Assembly: GCA_026120035.1 (NCBI GenBank)
Contig: JALRME010000029.1
Location: forward strand, 1-64,000
Direction of reading: 5' to 3'
DNA from: Coleophoma eucalyptorum
Lineage: Eukaryota; Ascomycota; Leotiomycetes; Helotiales; Dermateaceae
Length of the DNA: 64,000 nt
Part shown: positions 22,793 through 33,570 of the stretch, piece after piece
Numbering within the stretch: position 1 is the stretch's first letter
How the letters are laid out: every line of letters begins with the position of its first letter
Position numbers and translations under genes: made by a program
Notes under the pieces: model-generated
Seen by the model: only the letters and a program-made list of their open reading frames with translations
What the model was told of the DNA's origin: nothing
Database searches by the model: none

Positions 22793-23416
22793 GTAAAACG
22801 AAGTGGCTGGCAGAGAAAATGAGGTGGCAAAAAGTAGCTTGCATCACGATGATATTAGTGACTCTTTTATAACAAACTGCCATCAGAAATTCAATATCTC
22901 AAATGCCAGACAGATGTCAGACAGACAGTGTCTTCACAACCATAATGCTATTGCCTCCGTCCTGAGCTACCCCCCTTGACATGCGAAGCTTAGCGGGAGC
23001 TGCTAAGCGGTCCAATGACGCAAAGTATTCAGTGCGACAGTAAACATGGCCGAGCCTCTATTTCATCATTGGATTATTCGTCCGACCTTGGCTTGATCCT
23101 GACCTTGCACTTCAGCGCTGCGATAGCTTCATACCAACTTCCTGTGGAACGACCCCCCCCCTCGCCTTTTGCGATATCCGTATCTACACGCGACTTGAGC
23201 CTTACAAGCCAAGCAAGCTATAGTTCACTAGTCCTGCTGCCGACGTGTCTTCGAACAGCTCCCACAAAAAGCCTTTCCCCAACAACCGAGCTACCATTTG
23301 CATCCACAGCCCCCCTAGAGTTGCACACGACCGTTGCGACTTCCTACATAGCTTCGAAGCATCCTCTACCGCTTGCCTAGGACGCGCGCAGAGTCGCCAC
23401 AATTTGATTGCCCATC
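22793..23416. other. Intergenic between MAP1 and ERV14
   Basis: Holds the MAP1 3' end and the ERV14 promoter. A run of nine C occurs at 23153-23161. Open frames here have no recognisable domain. Confidence 0.5.
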
Positions 23417-24187
23417 ATGATGTCTGGAGAAGCTTGGTTGTACCTGTTGGCGGTACTCATAAATGCCGTGAACTTGTTCCTACAGGTTTTCTTCACTATT
23501 ATGTACAGTGATTTGGAATGGTATGTTGCTCCTCTTCTCTCCTCTCAGCAACGGTAGTTCAGTTGGAGGACATTGTTTGGAGCTCAGTATTTGGGAAGCT
23601 CGATCATGCTACAATCTTATCTCTGCTGGATAAGAAGAGCATTAGCCATCTGAATTTGACCCTTGATGCATGTGTATTGGAATCTGGCTGACTCTATCTG
23701 TCTATACAGTGATTATATCAACCCTATCGACCTTTGCAATCGTCTCAACACCTACATCATTCCTGAGGCTGCTGTACATGGTTTCCTAACCTTCCTCTTC
23801 CTCATCAATGGTTACTGGGTGGCGCTGCTGCTCAACCTGCCACTCCTGGCCTTCAATGTCAAGAAGTATGTGAAAACCTGCCCAAGGCGGTGGCTTCTCT
23901 GCTGCATATAGTATCGTATTTGTTTAAGGCTCTACTAACAACATTCCAGGATCGTCGATAATGCCCATCTCCTAGATGCTACCGAGATCTTCAGGAAGCT
24001 CAATGTCCACAAAAAGGTATGGGACTGATAAACGACTACCCCATTTCTCCCTTTGCACATATTTTTGACATACATACTGACTTCTGGCTTGCAGGAATCA
24101 TTTATCAAGCTTGGATTCCACTTGATCATGTTTTTCTTTTACTTGTACAGCATGATTGTTGCATTGATCCGCGACGAATCAAACTGA
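23417..24187 (+). CDS. erv14: Cornichon-family ER cargo receptor ERV14
   Basis: COPII-vesicle cargo receptor that exports membrane proteins from the endoplasmic reticulum. Exons 23417-23520, 23710-23865, 23950-24016 and 24095-24187 encode 139 residues, the standard length. Transmembrane segments are visible at the N-terminus ([20 protein letters not shown]), the middle ([20 protein letters not shown]) and the C-terminus ([20 protein letters not shown]). Family motifs include [14 protein letters not shown] and [16 protein letters not shown]. Two ATGs are adjacent (23417 and 23420); either could start. Intron 1 is 189 nt, much longer than the local norm. Confidence 0.95.
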
Positions 24188-25061
24188 CTTGTCACGAAAA
24201 TCGACGGCCGGTACAGACAAGAAGCATAAATATGGAGATACTGGCAAAAGTGGGGGACGATGGTCTTGGATCTTGTGCGTGGGATACAGACGAATGATTA
24301 AGTGAGGGATGAGGTGCGCCGAACATGGAGATCGGTGCAAGAAGTTGAAAGCAATGAGTACTACGCTCGTAGAATGAATAGATGATGGGTTTCTTACGGG
24401 AGTCTCTCGGTCTGTACAGCCGGTGCGGGGTTGGCATATTCTGGGATGCTCATCATAGTCTTTCATGGATAGATACCAGGACATGCTTAGGAGCATGTTT
24501 GCTGTAATATCTTGTAGTAATGGGAATTTGTGGAGTTCATTATTTGAGCATAGCATGTGTGAGCATAAATGGATGTAATGGGAGATTCCGAGAGCGGAGT
24601 CAAGTCTAGCCCACGAATTAGGAATAAGCCGAGGTTACTAGCTAGTACCTGTTCAGTGAGTAGATGGGACTGGCTACCTTGATATAGCTATCTTGATGTT
24701 AGTCACAAAGGCCTGCACTCAAATCACCGAAAACATCAGAGATTTTGCCTAATATTTCCACATTCTTGAATTACGTGGGGTAGGATAGAACGAAGCATTG
24801 CTAGATTTTTGCTCTGCCGAGTATTGAAGCTGGGACCTTTATCTTATAATTCAAACCCCAATGATTGAAAGATGCTTACAGGGTGCATGTACTCTTAGAG
24901 AGATATAGCAATCTTTGACTTCTCATCTTCTTCCGATAAGAGCACGTGACCTGCGCTATCAAGATGCAGGTGGCTGTATAATTTTGACGACGCGCTTTCA
25001 TGCAGCGGCCTTTCAAGTCGCCATCTTTCTCAAGCATCGAATTTCACCTCAGCTCGCGGAA
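24188..25061. other. Intergenic between ERV14 and PRP17
   Basis: AT-rich, holding the ERV14 3' UTR and the PRP17 promoter. The PRP17 frame is open upstream of 25062 back to 24915, but that segment lacks family similarity. Minus-strand frames at 24179-24556 are not supported. Confidence 0.5.
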
Positions 25062-26645
25062 ATGGCAGAATTCAATGCTTATCCGCCGAACATGGCGCCG
25101 CAGAATGCGCTCATTGTGCGTCAAGCGGAAGGCCAAGACCATGCAGTAGTTCCATATACGGAGGAGGCCTTGTCGCGAACAGTACAAGGCCCAGCAAATC
25201 CATTCAAGGACGAGGTCAATTCACTAAAGAGGAAGAATGTCCTTACTGGATATGCGGAAGAGACATTTCTTAGCGAACACACGTTCCGAAGCCAGCACAG
25301 AGCGGTAGAGAGAAGGGGTGGGCCCGATGGTGAACTACTGAGTGGAAAAGCTGCAAAGGACGAGTCTGCGCGGATACGGGCGAAACGACAAAAGAAAGGC
25401 GATGCGACGATAGCAGATGGAGACAATTCTTATGTTGGCCCATGGGCGAAGTACAAGCAGCAAGAGTACGAGGAATATGAGGAAGGCGATGAACTGGCTA
25501 GCGACGAAGAGTATGAGGAAGTAGAGGAAGAGGTTATAGAGAGTGGCGCTGTGGTACCCGCACTTCCAGACGCCCTCGCAAAGCGAAAAGAAGTAGAAGA
25601 GCTAGGGGAGGAGACTACAACATTCCACGGATCAGAACAGTATGATTACCAGGGCCGAACGTATATGCACATACCTCAGGATTTGGATATCGACCTACGG
25701 CAAGAGCCTGGAAGTGTTAAGAACTACGTCCCGAAAAAGCTGGTCCACACTTGGAAGAGTCATACAAAGCAGATTGCTGGGTTGCGGTTCTTTCCAGGCT
25801 CAGGACATTTATTACTTTCCGGTAGTGCTGATAACACGGTCAAAATATGGGATGTCTATCACCAGAGAGAGCTCCTACGAACATATTCTGGACACACGAA
25901 AGCTCTGTCGGATATCACATTCAACGCTACTGGCACGCAGTTCCTTTCTGCATCATATGATCGCATGATTAAGCTTTGGGACACTGAGACTGGACAGTGT
26001 CTTAACCGCTTTACAACAGGAAAGACACCTCATGTCATTAAATTCAATCCATCACCCGAGCACTCAAATGAGTTTCTTGCCGGTATGTCGGATAAGAAGA
26101 TCATTCAATTTGATATCCGGACTCGTGAGATCGTTCAAGAATATGATCACCATCTGGCAGCGATAAATACCATTACATTTGTAGACGAGAACCGACGCTT
26201 CATGACTACTTCCGACGATAAGTCTCTCCGAGCTTGGGAGTACAACATCCCGGTTCCTATCAAATACATCGCAGAACCATACATGTATCCAATGACCCGA
26301 GCTTCTGCACATCCTTCCGGCAAATATGTTGCCTATCAATCCTCTGACAACCAGATTGTGGTGTACGGTGCGAACGACAAATTCAGACAGAACAGAAAGA
26401 AGGGCTTCCGAGGTCATAACAACGCCGGCTATGCAATTGATGTGGCATGTAGTCCGGATGGTCAGTTTGTGGCCTCTGGAGATAGTGGTGGATTTGTCTG
26501 CTTCTGGGACTGGAAGACGAGCAAGATGTGGCATAAGATGCAGGCTGGACATGGTGGTGCTGTCACTTGTGTAGAGTGGCATCCTCAAGAGACTAGCAAG
26601 GTGGTCACTGCTGGTTTGGATGGCACTATTAAATATTGGGATTAA
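25062..26645 (+). CDS. prp17: Pre-mRNA-processing factor 17 (Prp17/Cdc40), WD40 protein
   Basis: Second-step splicing factor that joins the spliceosome in the nucleus. Single exon, 527 residues from ATG 25062 (MAEFNAYPP). The frame also has an upstream start at 24915, but family proteins begin near this Met. The N-terminal third holds the conserved PFKDEVNSLKRKNVLTGYAE and an acidic segment (about residues 145-170). Seven WD40 repeats follow from about residue 235 (KQIAGLRFFPGSGHLLLSGS, ...DNTVKIWD, ...DRMIKLWD, to DGTIKYWD at the end). The last WD dipeptide is at the very C-terminus, as in other Prp17 proteins. Confidence 0.95.
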   Translation: MAEFNAYPPNMAPQNALIVRQAEGQDHAVVPYTEEALSRTVQGPANPFKDEVNSLKRKNVLTGYAEETFLSEHTFRSQHRAVERRGGPDGELLSGKAAKDESARIRAKRQKKGDATIADGDNSYVGPWAKYKQQEYEEYEEGDELASDEEYEEVEEEVIESGAVVPALPDALAKRKEVEELGEETTTFHGSEQYDYQGRTYMHIPQDLDIDLRQEPGSVKNYVPKKLVHTWKSHTKQIAGLRFFPGSGHLLLSGSADNTVKIWDVYHQRELLRTYSGHTKALSDITFNATGTQFLSASYDRMIKLWDTETGQCLNRFTTGKTPHVIKFNPSPEHSNEFLAGMSDKKIIQFDIRTREIVQEYDHHLAAINTITFVDENRRFMTTSDDKSLRAWEYNIPVPIKYIAEPYMYPMTRASAHPSGKYVAYQSSDNQIVVYGANDKFRQNRKKGFRGHNNAGYAIDVACSPDGQFVASGDSGGFVCFWDWKTSKMWHKMQAGHGGAVTCVEWHPQETSKVVTAGLDGTIKYWD

Positions 26646-27540
26646 GGTAGAAATGAAACCATCTCATAATGGCCTCTGGGCTGACCTTCATGCAGCTTTC
26701 CCCCATTCTTAAATACGAGATAACCCCGCGACCGTGAAAGCCCAGCCACATCCAGTTCAAGATTCAGACTATGCCTCAAGGCACGTTTAATTGAGCAGTA
26801 TCGTGATGCTTATCCACCATCGGGCCTTAACACTACGACCATCTTGACATCTGTGTCTTCACGAGGTTGACAACCAAACAGGCCAAGGAAACTCACGCTA
26901 TGTACAATGATAATCAACCGAGTAAAATGCAGCAGGAACCATCTACCACTAGATACGAGATCATGTGTTATTGCTAAGAACATAGCATTGCAAGCTCTCT
27001 TGGGAATCCACCAAGTAACTTAAAGGCAAGTTCGCGCGCTTAAGGACCACACGGGACTGACCATCTCCTTGGTAGATGGCAACGAACTATACACTCCTGT
27101 CATCCAGAGAATCGATCAGGTGTGGTGGACTATAGTACATGAGATAAATTACTTCCCCACCCCAAAGAGGTATCAGTGATGTCTTTTGTGAGATAGCATT
27201 TAAAGACTTGGGTTCTTCAGTTGGATCAAAAATATAGATATGAATTCGAAAAATAGGCCTTAGATTAGTGCAGATACCGAATCGTTCTTAATGGTGTTTA
27301 TCTCTGAGATGTCAGTCTCACAACATATCCCTCTAGCTGTAGTCTTCTCCAGCGTCATGCCATTCATTTCATATAAAGGTGTATACTAAGCTTCTTCCTA
27401 CTTTTTGCTACGTAGAGTCTATAAATACAGCCTTTCCATCTCCATCCAATCCCTTTACCTTTACCTCGGGATTTTGCCGATAAACCCGAAGAGCCAGCTT
27501 TCTCAGGTTTCTGCAAAAACATCTTTTACAACTGATATAG
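26646..27540. other. Intergenic between convergent genes
   Basis: Lies between the 3' ends of PRP17 (plus) and the ZZ/EF-hand gene (minus) and should hold both 3' UTRs. No gene or repeat was seen. Confidence 0.55.
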
Positions 27541-30429
27541 TCATGGTATGCAGAACTCGATCCAGCTTCCGAGATAATCCATGGAGTTACCCTTTCCTGT
27601 CTTGATACCCATCTTGATCTTGGCCTCCCATTCTTTAAAGTTAAGCTTACCATAGCCACCCCTGAACTCGGCCTCTCTCACCTCGCGGTCCAGTTTCCAG
27701 TACACCAAGAGCCGCCGTTTGTCTGGGACTTCTCCGTCCTTTGGAAACACCTCCGTTTCGCCAATAATAGTTTTCGGAGATACTGGTGATGAGACATTGT
27801 CAGGTCGGAATTGAGGCATGGTAGGGTCTCGATGTGCGTCATCTTGTGGTGTGGTATCGGTGACTGAGATGCATGCTGAATTGTGTGTATCGTCAAGTCC
27901 AACTATTGATGCAGGTCGCAGCTCCTCCAGAAGTGTAGGAATATCAATGGGAACTTCAGGTGTATCAGTGCCAGTATGGTTGTTCTGTACAGCCGGCTGA
28001 GGTGGGGTCACGGAGACAGACTCAGACCTAGGTACATCGTCTCCATCATCATTGGTGCCGGCTACTGAATAGCCTGTCGCAGCGAGAAGATCAGGTAGGG
28101 GGCGACGTCGAAGGTCATCAACCTCAATCTCGCTCTCAGGGAGCCCAGGAAAGCCAGGCCACAATGCCGACTGCGGCCGGTTGTTGTCTTTGTTAGATTT
28201 CGAGATGAAAAGGTCATCTTCCGCCGGCTTTTTGCTTTTTGTCTCACATTCGGCCGCCCACGCCTCGAATTCTGGGGTTGACCAAAGGTGCTTCCACTTA
28301 TCGCGGTCAGACTTTGTCAGAGCAATTGCTTCTGCGAGGCTCTCTTTTTCTTTGAAGATAGGATCCAGTAATTCGTTAAAAGCTTGTTGTGTGATCTGAT
28401 AGAGAATTTCCTTTCCTGCGTCCTTTTCTGCCTCTGCAATTTCAATACCGCCCCAGCGCTCTGGAACACTCCGAGATGAAGTAGATGGGTTGGATCGAAT
28501 GTCGAAATCATCTTCATCTTCAGCAAATCGGACTTTTGAGGATGACCGTGATCGTGGCGAAGCTCTGGCCTGAAATTGCGCCTTAGAACTCTCTCCTTTG
28601 CCAATATTTCGTACCATAACATCTTCAGAGTCATCCCAATCAACCGGCGGTGAGCCGCCCTCTTCCTCGTCCGTGTAGAACTGTCGTCTAACCCATCTCT
28701 CGTGGACCTCTCGACGGGATTTTCCTTTAGCTAAAGCATGTGCAATGACGGCCTGACGTAAACGCTCTCCCTGCAGAACCTCCGCGTTGAGATCAAAGCC
28801 AGGGCCCAAAACTTCTTCTACAACTGCATTTGTGACATAGCTTGGGGGCCATCTTCTGTCGTCTTCTGGCTTGATTCGAGCTTCATCATCCTCGTCTGAA
28901 GAAGTTCCATTCCCGTCTCTCTCATCGCTAGATGTAAATCGTGAATTGTCAATCAAATCGTCTATCGTTTCAAATCCGCTCCCTTGTGCGAGTCCGTCAA
29001 GAATAGTCCTAGTCAGCTGGTCTACTGTAGTGGGAGGGTCTAGTAGCGCAGATGCGTATTGCCTGCTTCCAGCGACGGAACCACGAATTCTTCTCGAGCC
29101 GGTGCTCGATCGAAGCATAGGCCTGATGAATACATCTTCTCGATTTCCATGATCCAAAGTGTTCTCATTAATCACACCTCTGCCATCGATGATCTCCAAG
29201 TCTCCATTAGGTTGAGAAGACTTGCCAACGCCGGTGTGGGCGAAGGAAGCGGCAGGAAATCGACCATCTCTACCAAAGGCGCTGCTGAGTGGCTGCCGAC
29301 CTGAGACGAGCTGTTGAACATCTGTACTATTCATGACTTGGTCGTCATAACCCTCGAGCATTTCGCGGTGCATTTGACGGTACATGACGTAGTAGGCTCT
29401 GAAAAGTCGAAGAAAGTCTTTGCGATCAACAAATCCATCCCCATCAATATCGTATCCTTCAAAGATCTTTGACCACTTGTCTCTCTTCTTCCGGAATGCA
29501 AGGCCATGCAAGAACTCTGAGAAACCAATCAAGTTATCTTTATTCGTGTCGTAGAAGGCGAACATTCGATCGAAGATTAGACTAGGAGCTGTGAATCTAG
29601 AGCCGCTGGTAGAGGGCACCAAACAGCGCTCAAATGTCTTCCTGTCCATTGCCAAGCATACTTCATCTGGATCCTCTCGCCACTCTGTATTTGCCATATA
29701 TGTCCATTGTTCCCAATATGCATCCAGCTCCGGCCTTTCATATCCCGTGGCGTTGGAGAGTTTTGTAATCAGCTCTTTAGGAAGCATTCTTTGGCAACTA
29801 TCTGGATCTCCAGAGTACCAGACTGGCTGAATATTCTGAGGGCCAAATGATGGTGCCGGAATTTTGACCTTGTAAAAGATGTGCGTCTTGGTATGCAGAC
29901 CCTGTGCCTCGCAAGACTCGCAAAGATCGAAATCTACGCAGTTTGAGCATCGATACCGAACCCCTCGGATTGGTACGACGCCACAAGAATTACATCCACA
30001 TCCACGGTGAACTGTCGAGCTTCTTCTTGTAGCGTCTTCTGAGACCCGGAACAGGAGCTGTACAATGTTTTGACCTGTTCGCTGATATCCTGGCGGAACG
30101 TCAGTCCAATTGTATTCATCCTGGTATCCTCCCTCGTCCACCACAGTCTCTCCGTCGTTCAGATTGCTTGCAATAATATCGGCGTCTTCATCGTCTATTT
30201 GGTCGTCTGACGCACCTCCATCTTGTCGCACGTTTCCTGTACCAGCACGCCGTCTTCGTCGATGTACCGCGTTACTTCTGTGTAGGGCAGTGCCGGAGGT
30301 AGAGTTTTCGGAGTCGTTGTAGACACTACTATGTAGATAGTAAAAGCCATATGCAGCGGCAACAGTTGTAATTAGGATGATCGCTGCCCTGGAGCGGGAG
30401 AGGGTACTCGAGGCTGCTGGCGCGGACAT
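27541..30429 (-). CDS. Membrane-anchored ZZ zinc-finger and EF-hand protein
   Basis: Single-exon gene of 962 residues. A hydrophobic segment at about residues 15-33 (AAIILITTVAAAYGFYYLH) is a likely membrane anchor. A ZZ-type zinc finger follows at about 141-190 (HRGCGCNSCG, CSNCVDFDLCESC). Two EF-hands have good calcium loops: D294-TNKDNLIGFSE and D327-IDGDGFVDRKD. The C-terminal 550 residues are mostly disordered, acidic and Ser-rich, ending with a conserved block (RRLLVYWKLDREVREAEF ... LNFKEWEAKI). The architecture suggests a calcium-sensing membrane scaffold, but function is not known; homologues in moulds are labelled EF-hand or ZZ-finger proteins. It is convergent with PRP17. Confidence 0.88.
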   Translation of the reverse strand: MSAPAASSTLSRSRAAIILITTVAAAYGFYYLHSSVYNDSENSTSGTALHRSNAVHRRRRRAGTGNVRQDGGASDDQIDDEDADIIASNLNDGETVVDEGGYQDEYNWTDVPPGYQRTGQNIVQLLFRVSEDATRRSSTVHRGCGCNSCGVVPIRGVRYRCSNCVDFDLCESCEAQGLHTKTHIFYKVKIPAPSFGPQNIQPVWYSGDPDSCQRMLPKELITKLSNATGYERPELDAYWEQWTYMANTEWREDPDEVCLAMDRKTFERCLVPSTSGSRFTAPSLIFDRMFAFYDTNKDNLIGFSEFLHGLAFRKKRDKWSKIFEGYDIDGDGFVDRKDFLRLFRAYYVMYRQMHREMLEGYDDQVMNSTDVQQLVSGRQPLSSAFGRDGRFPAASFAHTGVGKSSQPNGDLEIIDGRGVINENTLDHGNREDVFIRPMLRSSTGSRRIRGSVAGSRQYASALLDPPTTVDQLTRTILDGLAQGSGFETIDDLIDNSRFTSSDERDGNGTSSDEDDEARIKPEDDRRWPPSYVTNAVVEEVLGPGFDLNAEVLQGERLRQAVIAHALAKGKSRREVHERWVRRQFYTDEEEGGSPPVDWDDSEDVMVRNIGKGESSKAQFQARASPRSRSSSKVRFAEDEDDFDIRSNPSTSSRSVPERWGGIEIAEAEKDAGKEILYQITQQAFNELLDPIFKEKESLAEAIALTKSDRDKWKHLWSTPEFEAWAAECETKSKKPAEDDLFISKSNKDNNRPQSALWPGFPGLPESEIEVDDLRRRPLPDLLAATGYSVAGTNDDGDDVPRSESVSVTPPQPAVQNNHTGTDTPEVPIDIPTLLEELRPASIVGLDDTHNSACISVTDTTPQDDAHRDPTMPQFRPDNVSSPVSPKTIIGETEVFPKDGEVPDKRRLLVYWKLDREVREAEFRGGYGKLNFKEWEAKIKMGIKTGKGNSMDYLGSWIEFCIP

Positions 30430-31085
30430 GGTTAAGTTTAGCTTAGGCGGAATCTCTATTGAAGCTTATGAATAAGCATGTTTGAGCACATTCTGGTGTA
30501 GCGCAACGCAGAATAATTGCCTGTCTGCGAAATACTGTTTGCAGGCAAGGTATTGTGGAAAAGAGATGTTGTGTTCGCGCCTTGAAATGGGTTCGACTGA
30601 CAAAGACAAGGCAAGAGGACTTGGCGAAAACTCAGCCTTGTCCAAAGAAGTAGGTTCCCGGCAGAATAGTCCATAGATGAATACTTTCCATAGTAAAGAT
30701 AGCACGCATAACTTTCTGCAGCTGCAAAAGTGATCCTTCTAAACAATTTGGGCATATTCATACTATCTTCTCCAATGCGGGATTACGTCCATTTCATGGT
30801 AACTTTATCAACAATGAACATATTGTAGTTCTGTGTGCGAAGCCGCCACACCTATCTTAGAGATAAAACAAAAGGTGTCCAGAGTCTCCACACCATTCTC
30901 TATTTCAATGCACAATATTGCTGTGAATCAACGCCCCTATTTTCATGACCCCCATTCCTAATGCCCAGGGTATTTCCATGCCCGAACGCCAAGGTTAATT
31001 TAATAGCCAAACACATGCCAGTGGCAGCTCGCAAAGCAACTCCCACACATAGACCAGCACCATAAAAGCAGATACCTGGGGTTCT
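30430..31085. other. Intergenic between ZZ/EF-hand gene and APC11
   Basis: Holds the promoter of the ZZ/EF-hand gene and the 3' UTR of APC11, both on the minus strand. The open frames at 30456-30761 show no domain. Confidence 0.5.
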
Positions 31086-31544
31086 TCATATGTAGTCAGG
31101 TGGGGGACCAGCAGGCATTTGGGAATTCAAAGTAGTGTTCTCCTTCCATTCGAATTCTGAGCTGGTCAGTACACTGCCCACCTTGCAAATCGCTGCTAGG
31201 ACTCACTTTGACGGCACATAGGGCATTGTCCTTTACTTGAATCCTGCTTAAGCCACTCCACTATGCAATGCTGTTCCAAAGTTAACCATGCGAAAACCAG
31301 TTTAAGGACTTGGGACGAACCATGTGAAAGTTATGCCCGCATTTTCCTGATACTGACATGCTATTAGCAAGTTGTATTTTGAGCGAAGCAGCAAATACAC
31401 ACAAAGACTGCAATCATCCCCCGGATATTTGCATGTTGGACAGGTCCCATCGAAGTGAACTTGACAAATTCCGCAGACATCATCTTCAGGTAGATCCCAC
31501 CTCCAAGTTGCAACTGCATTCCACTTCTTGATCTTGACCTTCAT
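31086..31544 (-). CDS. apc11: Anaphase-promoting complex subunit 11, RING-H2 protein
   Basis: Catalytic RING subunit of the APC/C ubiquitin ligase. Four small exons, 31544-31403, 31352-31321, 31270-31207 and 31156-31086, encode 102 residues, close to the family length. Exon 1 gives MKVKIKKWNAVATWRWD and the first Cys pairs (CGICQ, CPTC). Splicing then restores DDCSLLSGKCGHNFHMHC and, from exons 3-4, WLKQDSSKGQCPMCRQKFEW, completing the RING-H2 ligands. All introns are about 50 nt. For intron 1 the AG giving LLSGK was preferred to the next AG, which would create a stop. The gene is divergent from the rhodanese. Confidence 0.93.
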
Positions 31545-31934
31545 GCCAGGATGGTAAAGTGGAGAAGTTGTTGTTATTATCCAAGGTGAAAAGAAGAGTC
31601 ACTCTGTAGTGTCCTTGTTTACAAAGTCGTGTCACGATACGCTAAAAGTCAAAATCCCCATGGCCGGGGAGTTTTCACGTGCAGCTCTTATCGGCAGGAA
31701 GCGGTGGAGCTTGGAAGCCATTAAAAGCAATGCCTCCGTGCGACCCAGCCCCCATGATGTGACCGCGACTCAACTTCAACCTCTTCACAAAATCGCACAT
31801 TCTCCTTTCAATTCTTTGTTCCTTCAGCGCCTCTTGTCTTCTCGAAGTGATCGAACACCCCCATTCTCGAAGCTATACCGAGCGCTTGAAAGCAGCTCAT
31901 GTCCCCACCGATAAGCGCGAAAAGATAGCACGCA
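31545..31934. promoter_or_regulatory. Shared divergent promoter of APC11 and rhodanese
   Basis: A 390-bp region lies between start codons on opposite strands and must carry both promoters. No individual site is claimed. Confidence 0.55.
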
Positions 31935-33025
31935 ATGCCGGCTGCAGCATTGCTCATGAGAGGAGCGCGAAGCTCTACCTCAAAGTGGAACATTCACGGT
32001 CGTTTCGCTACTGCCCAATTCACCTCAAAAATTATCAAGATGTCTCTCTCTTCATATCTCGTGACACCCGCCGAGCTCGCCGAAGCCCTCCAAAAGAACC
32101 CCTCAAGCAAGATCGCAACTTCTCCGCGCACCGTTCCACTTTGTGCAACATGGTTTCTGCCAAATGATCCTGAAAAGCGAACTGGAATTCAATGTTTCCG
32201 CGAGAAACGTATCCCATCCGCTCGATTCTTCGATCTGGACAAGGTCATTGACAAACGCTCACCATACCCTCATATGCTACCATCCCCCATCGACTTTGCA
32301 AAGGCAATGAGCGCATTGGGCATCCGAAGAGATGATACAGTGGTAGTGTACGACTCTCATGAGTTGGGCATCTTTAGTGCACCAAGGGTGGGATGGACAT
32401 TGAAGGCTTTTGGACATAACAGTGTACATGTGCTCAATAACTTCAAGTTATGGGTCGAGGAGGGTCGTCCCACAGAGTCTGGAGAATTCTGGGACGTGGA
32501 CACCTGCAGCTACCCCATTCCAGAATTTGACGCCAGCAAACTGGTTGAATTTGAGGAACTAGTAGAAATTGCAAAGGATCACAACAAAGAAGGCTCCGAA
32601 GGTGTCCAGATATTGGATGCCAGAAGTCAGGGACGTTGGAGTGGTAACGATCCCGAGCCAAGGCCAGGATTGAGCAGTGGGCACATGCCTGGTAGTATCA
32701 GTATGCCCATGAATGAGCTCCTGGATCCAGTAAAGAAGACGCTCTTGAGCGGCGAGGAGTTGCGAAAGATCTTTGAGAGCAAGGGCATAGACCCGAACAA
32801 GAAAATTATCACTAGCTGTGGTACCGGCGTCACTGCTGCAATTATTGATGCTGCATTGTCTGAGGCTGGCTATGGCGACGAGGCGCAGCGAAGGTTATAT
32901 GACGGGAGCTGGACGTAAGGTTTCCCTCTGCCGGAATAAACGATTGTTGCTAATACAGAATATTTAGTGAGTGGGCACAACGAGTACGACCGTCGGATAA
33001 CTTGATTGTCAAGAGCGAGGTTTAA
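31935..33025 (+). CDS. tum1: 3-mercaptopyruvate/thiosulfate sulfurtransferase (tandem rhodanese)
   Basis: Transfers sulfane sulfur; the fungal TUM1/MPST type feeds sulfur to tRNA thiolation and cysteine breakdown. Exons 31935-32914 and 32968-33025 (53-nt intron) give 345 residues. Two rhodanese domains are present: an inactive N-terminal one (GIQCFREKRIPSARFFDLDKV, then VVVYDS) and a C-terminal one with catalytic Cys295 in SCGTGVTA, the mercaptopyruvate-type loop. The splice supplies the family ending EWAQRVRPSDNLIVKSEV. The first 35 residues are basic and Ser-rich like a mitochondrial targeting peptide; a second ATG at 32040 (MSLSSYLV) would give a cytosolic form. Confidence 0.92.
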
Positions 33026-33566
33026 TCTTGGTCCGAGGAATGTCACAACGGCTGGATTTTCACGAGGGACGACCTGCATTCCAGCGCTTCTACATGCATT
33101 TGTGTTTCTCAGAGAAAATACCCAGCTCTTCTGTTATTTGTATGAGACACGATTATCGCGAGGTGATTTTAGCATGAATTTATAAATGAATGTTGAAATA
33201 ATTCGAGACTTGCTTGAAATAGTGCCGTTTTTAGGTAGTTCCCAACATCATGTAGTGAATACCAATCGAGTAGGGAATGGATGGTATTCCTAATACTGTT
33301 CTGCATTTATGAGTTGAGTCTCTTCAATTACCAGACTGAAATCCAATCAGGTATCTGACAAGTGGTCTCTTGTAAAGGGCAACAGAAAATATACAGCAGG
33401 TTCGGCTTAAACAAAGTTCACATGTTAATCAGCGGCAGAAAGCGCTTGCCAAGCCTTCCTAATTAGGAATAGCCTTCTTTGAACTCACGACAACCGGCAT
33501 CTCAGCGTCGGCATCAACCACTTCAGAGACTATACGCAGCGGCAACAATAACGAAAGTATGTCAGG
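33026..33566. other. Intergenic between rhodanese and Zn2Cys6 regulator
   Basis: AT-rich. Holds the rhodanese 3' UTR and the regulator's promoter and leader. No other gene was seen. Confidence 0.5.
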
Positions 33567-33570
33567 ATGA
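33559..33570 (+). promoter_or_regulatory. Four-codon upstream ORF overlapping the regulator's start
   Basis: ATG TCA GGA TGA begins at 33559, and its stop overlaps the main ATG at 33567 as ATGA. Ribosomes that start here would end exactly at the main start. It may dampen translation or require re-initiation; this is inference. Confidence 0.5.

Noticed and set aside
24179..24556. 125-codon minus-strand frame after ERV14
   Set aside because: Overlaps the 3' end of ERV14 and has no domain.
30456..30761. 101-codon minus-strand frame upstream of the ZZ/EF-hand gene
   Set aside because: Begins in the promoter region, no domain, overlapping alternative frames of equal quality.
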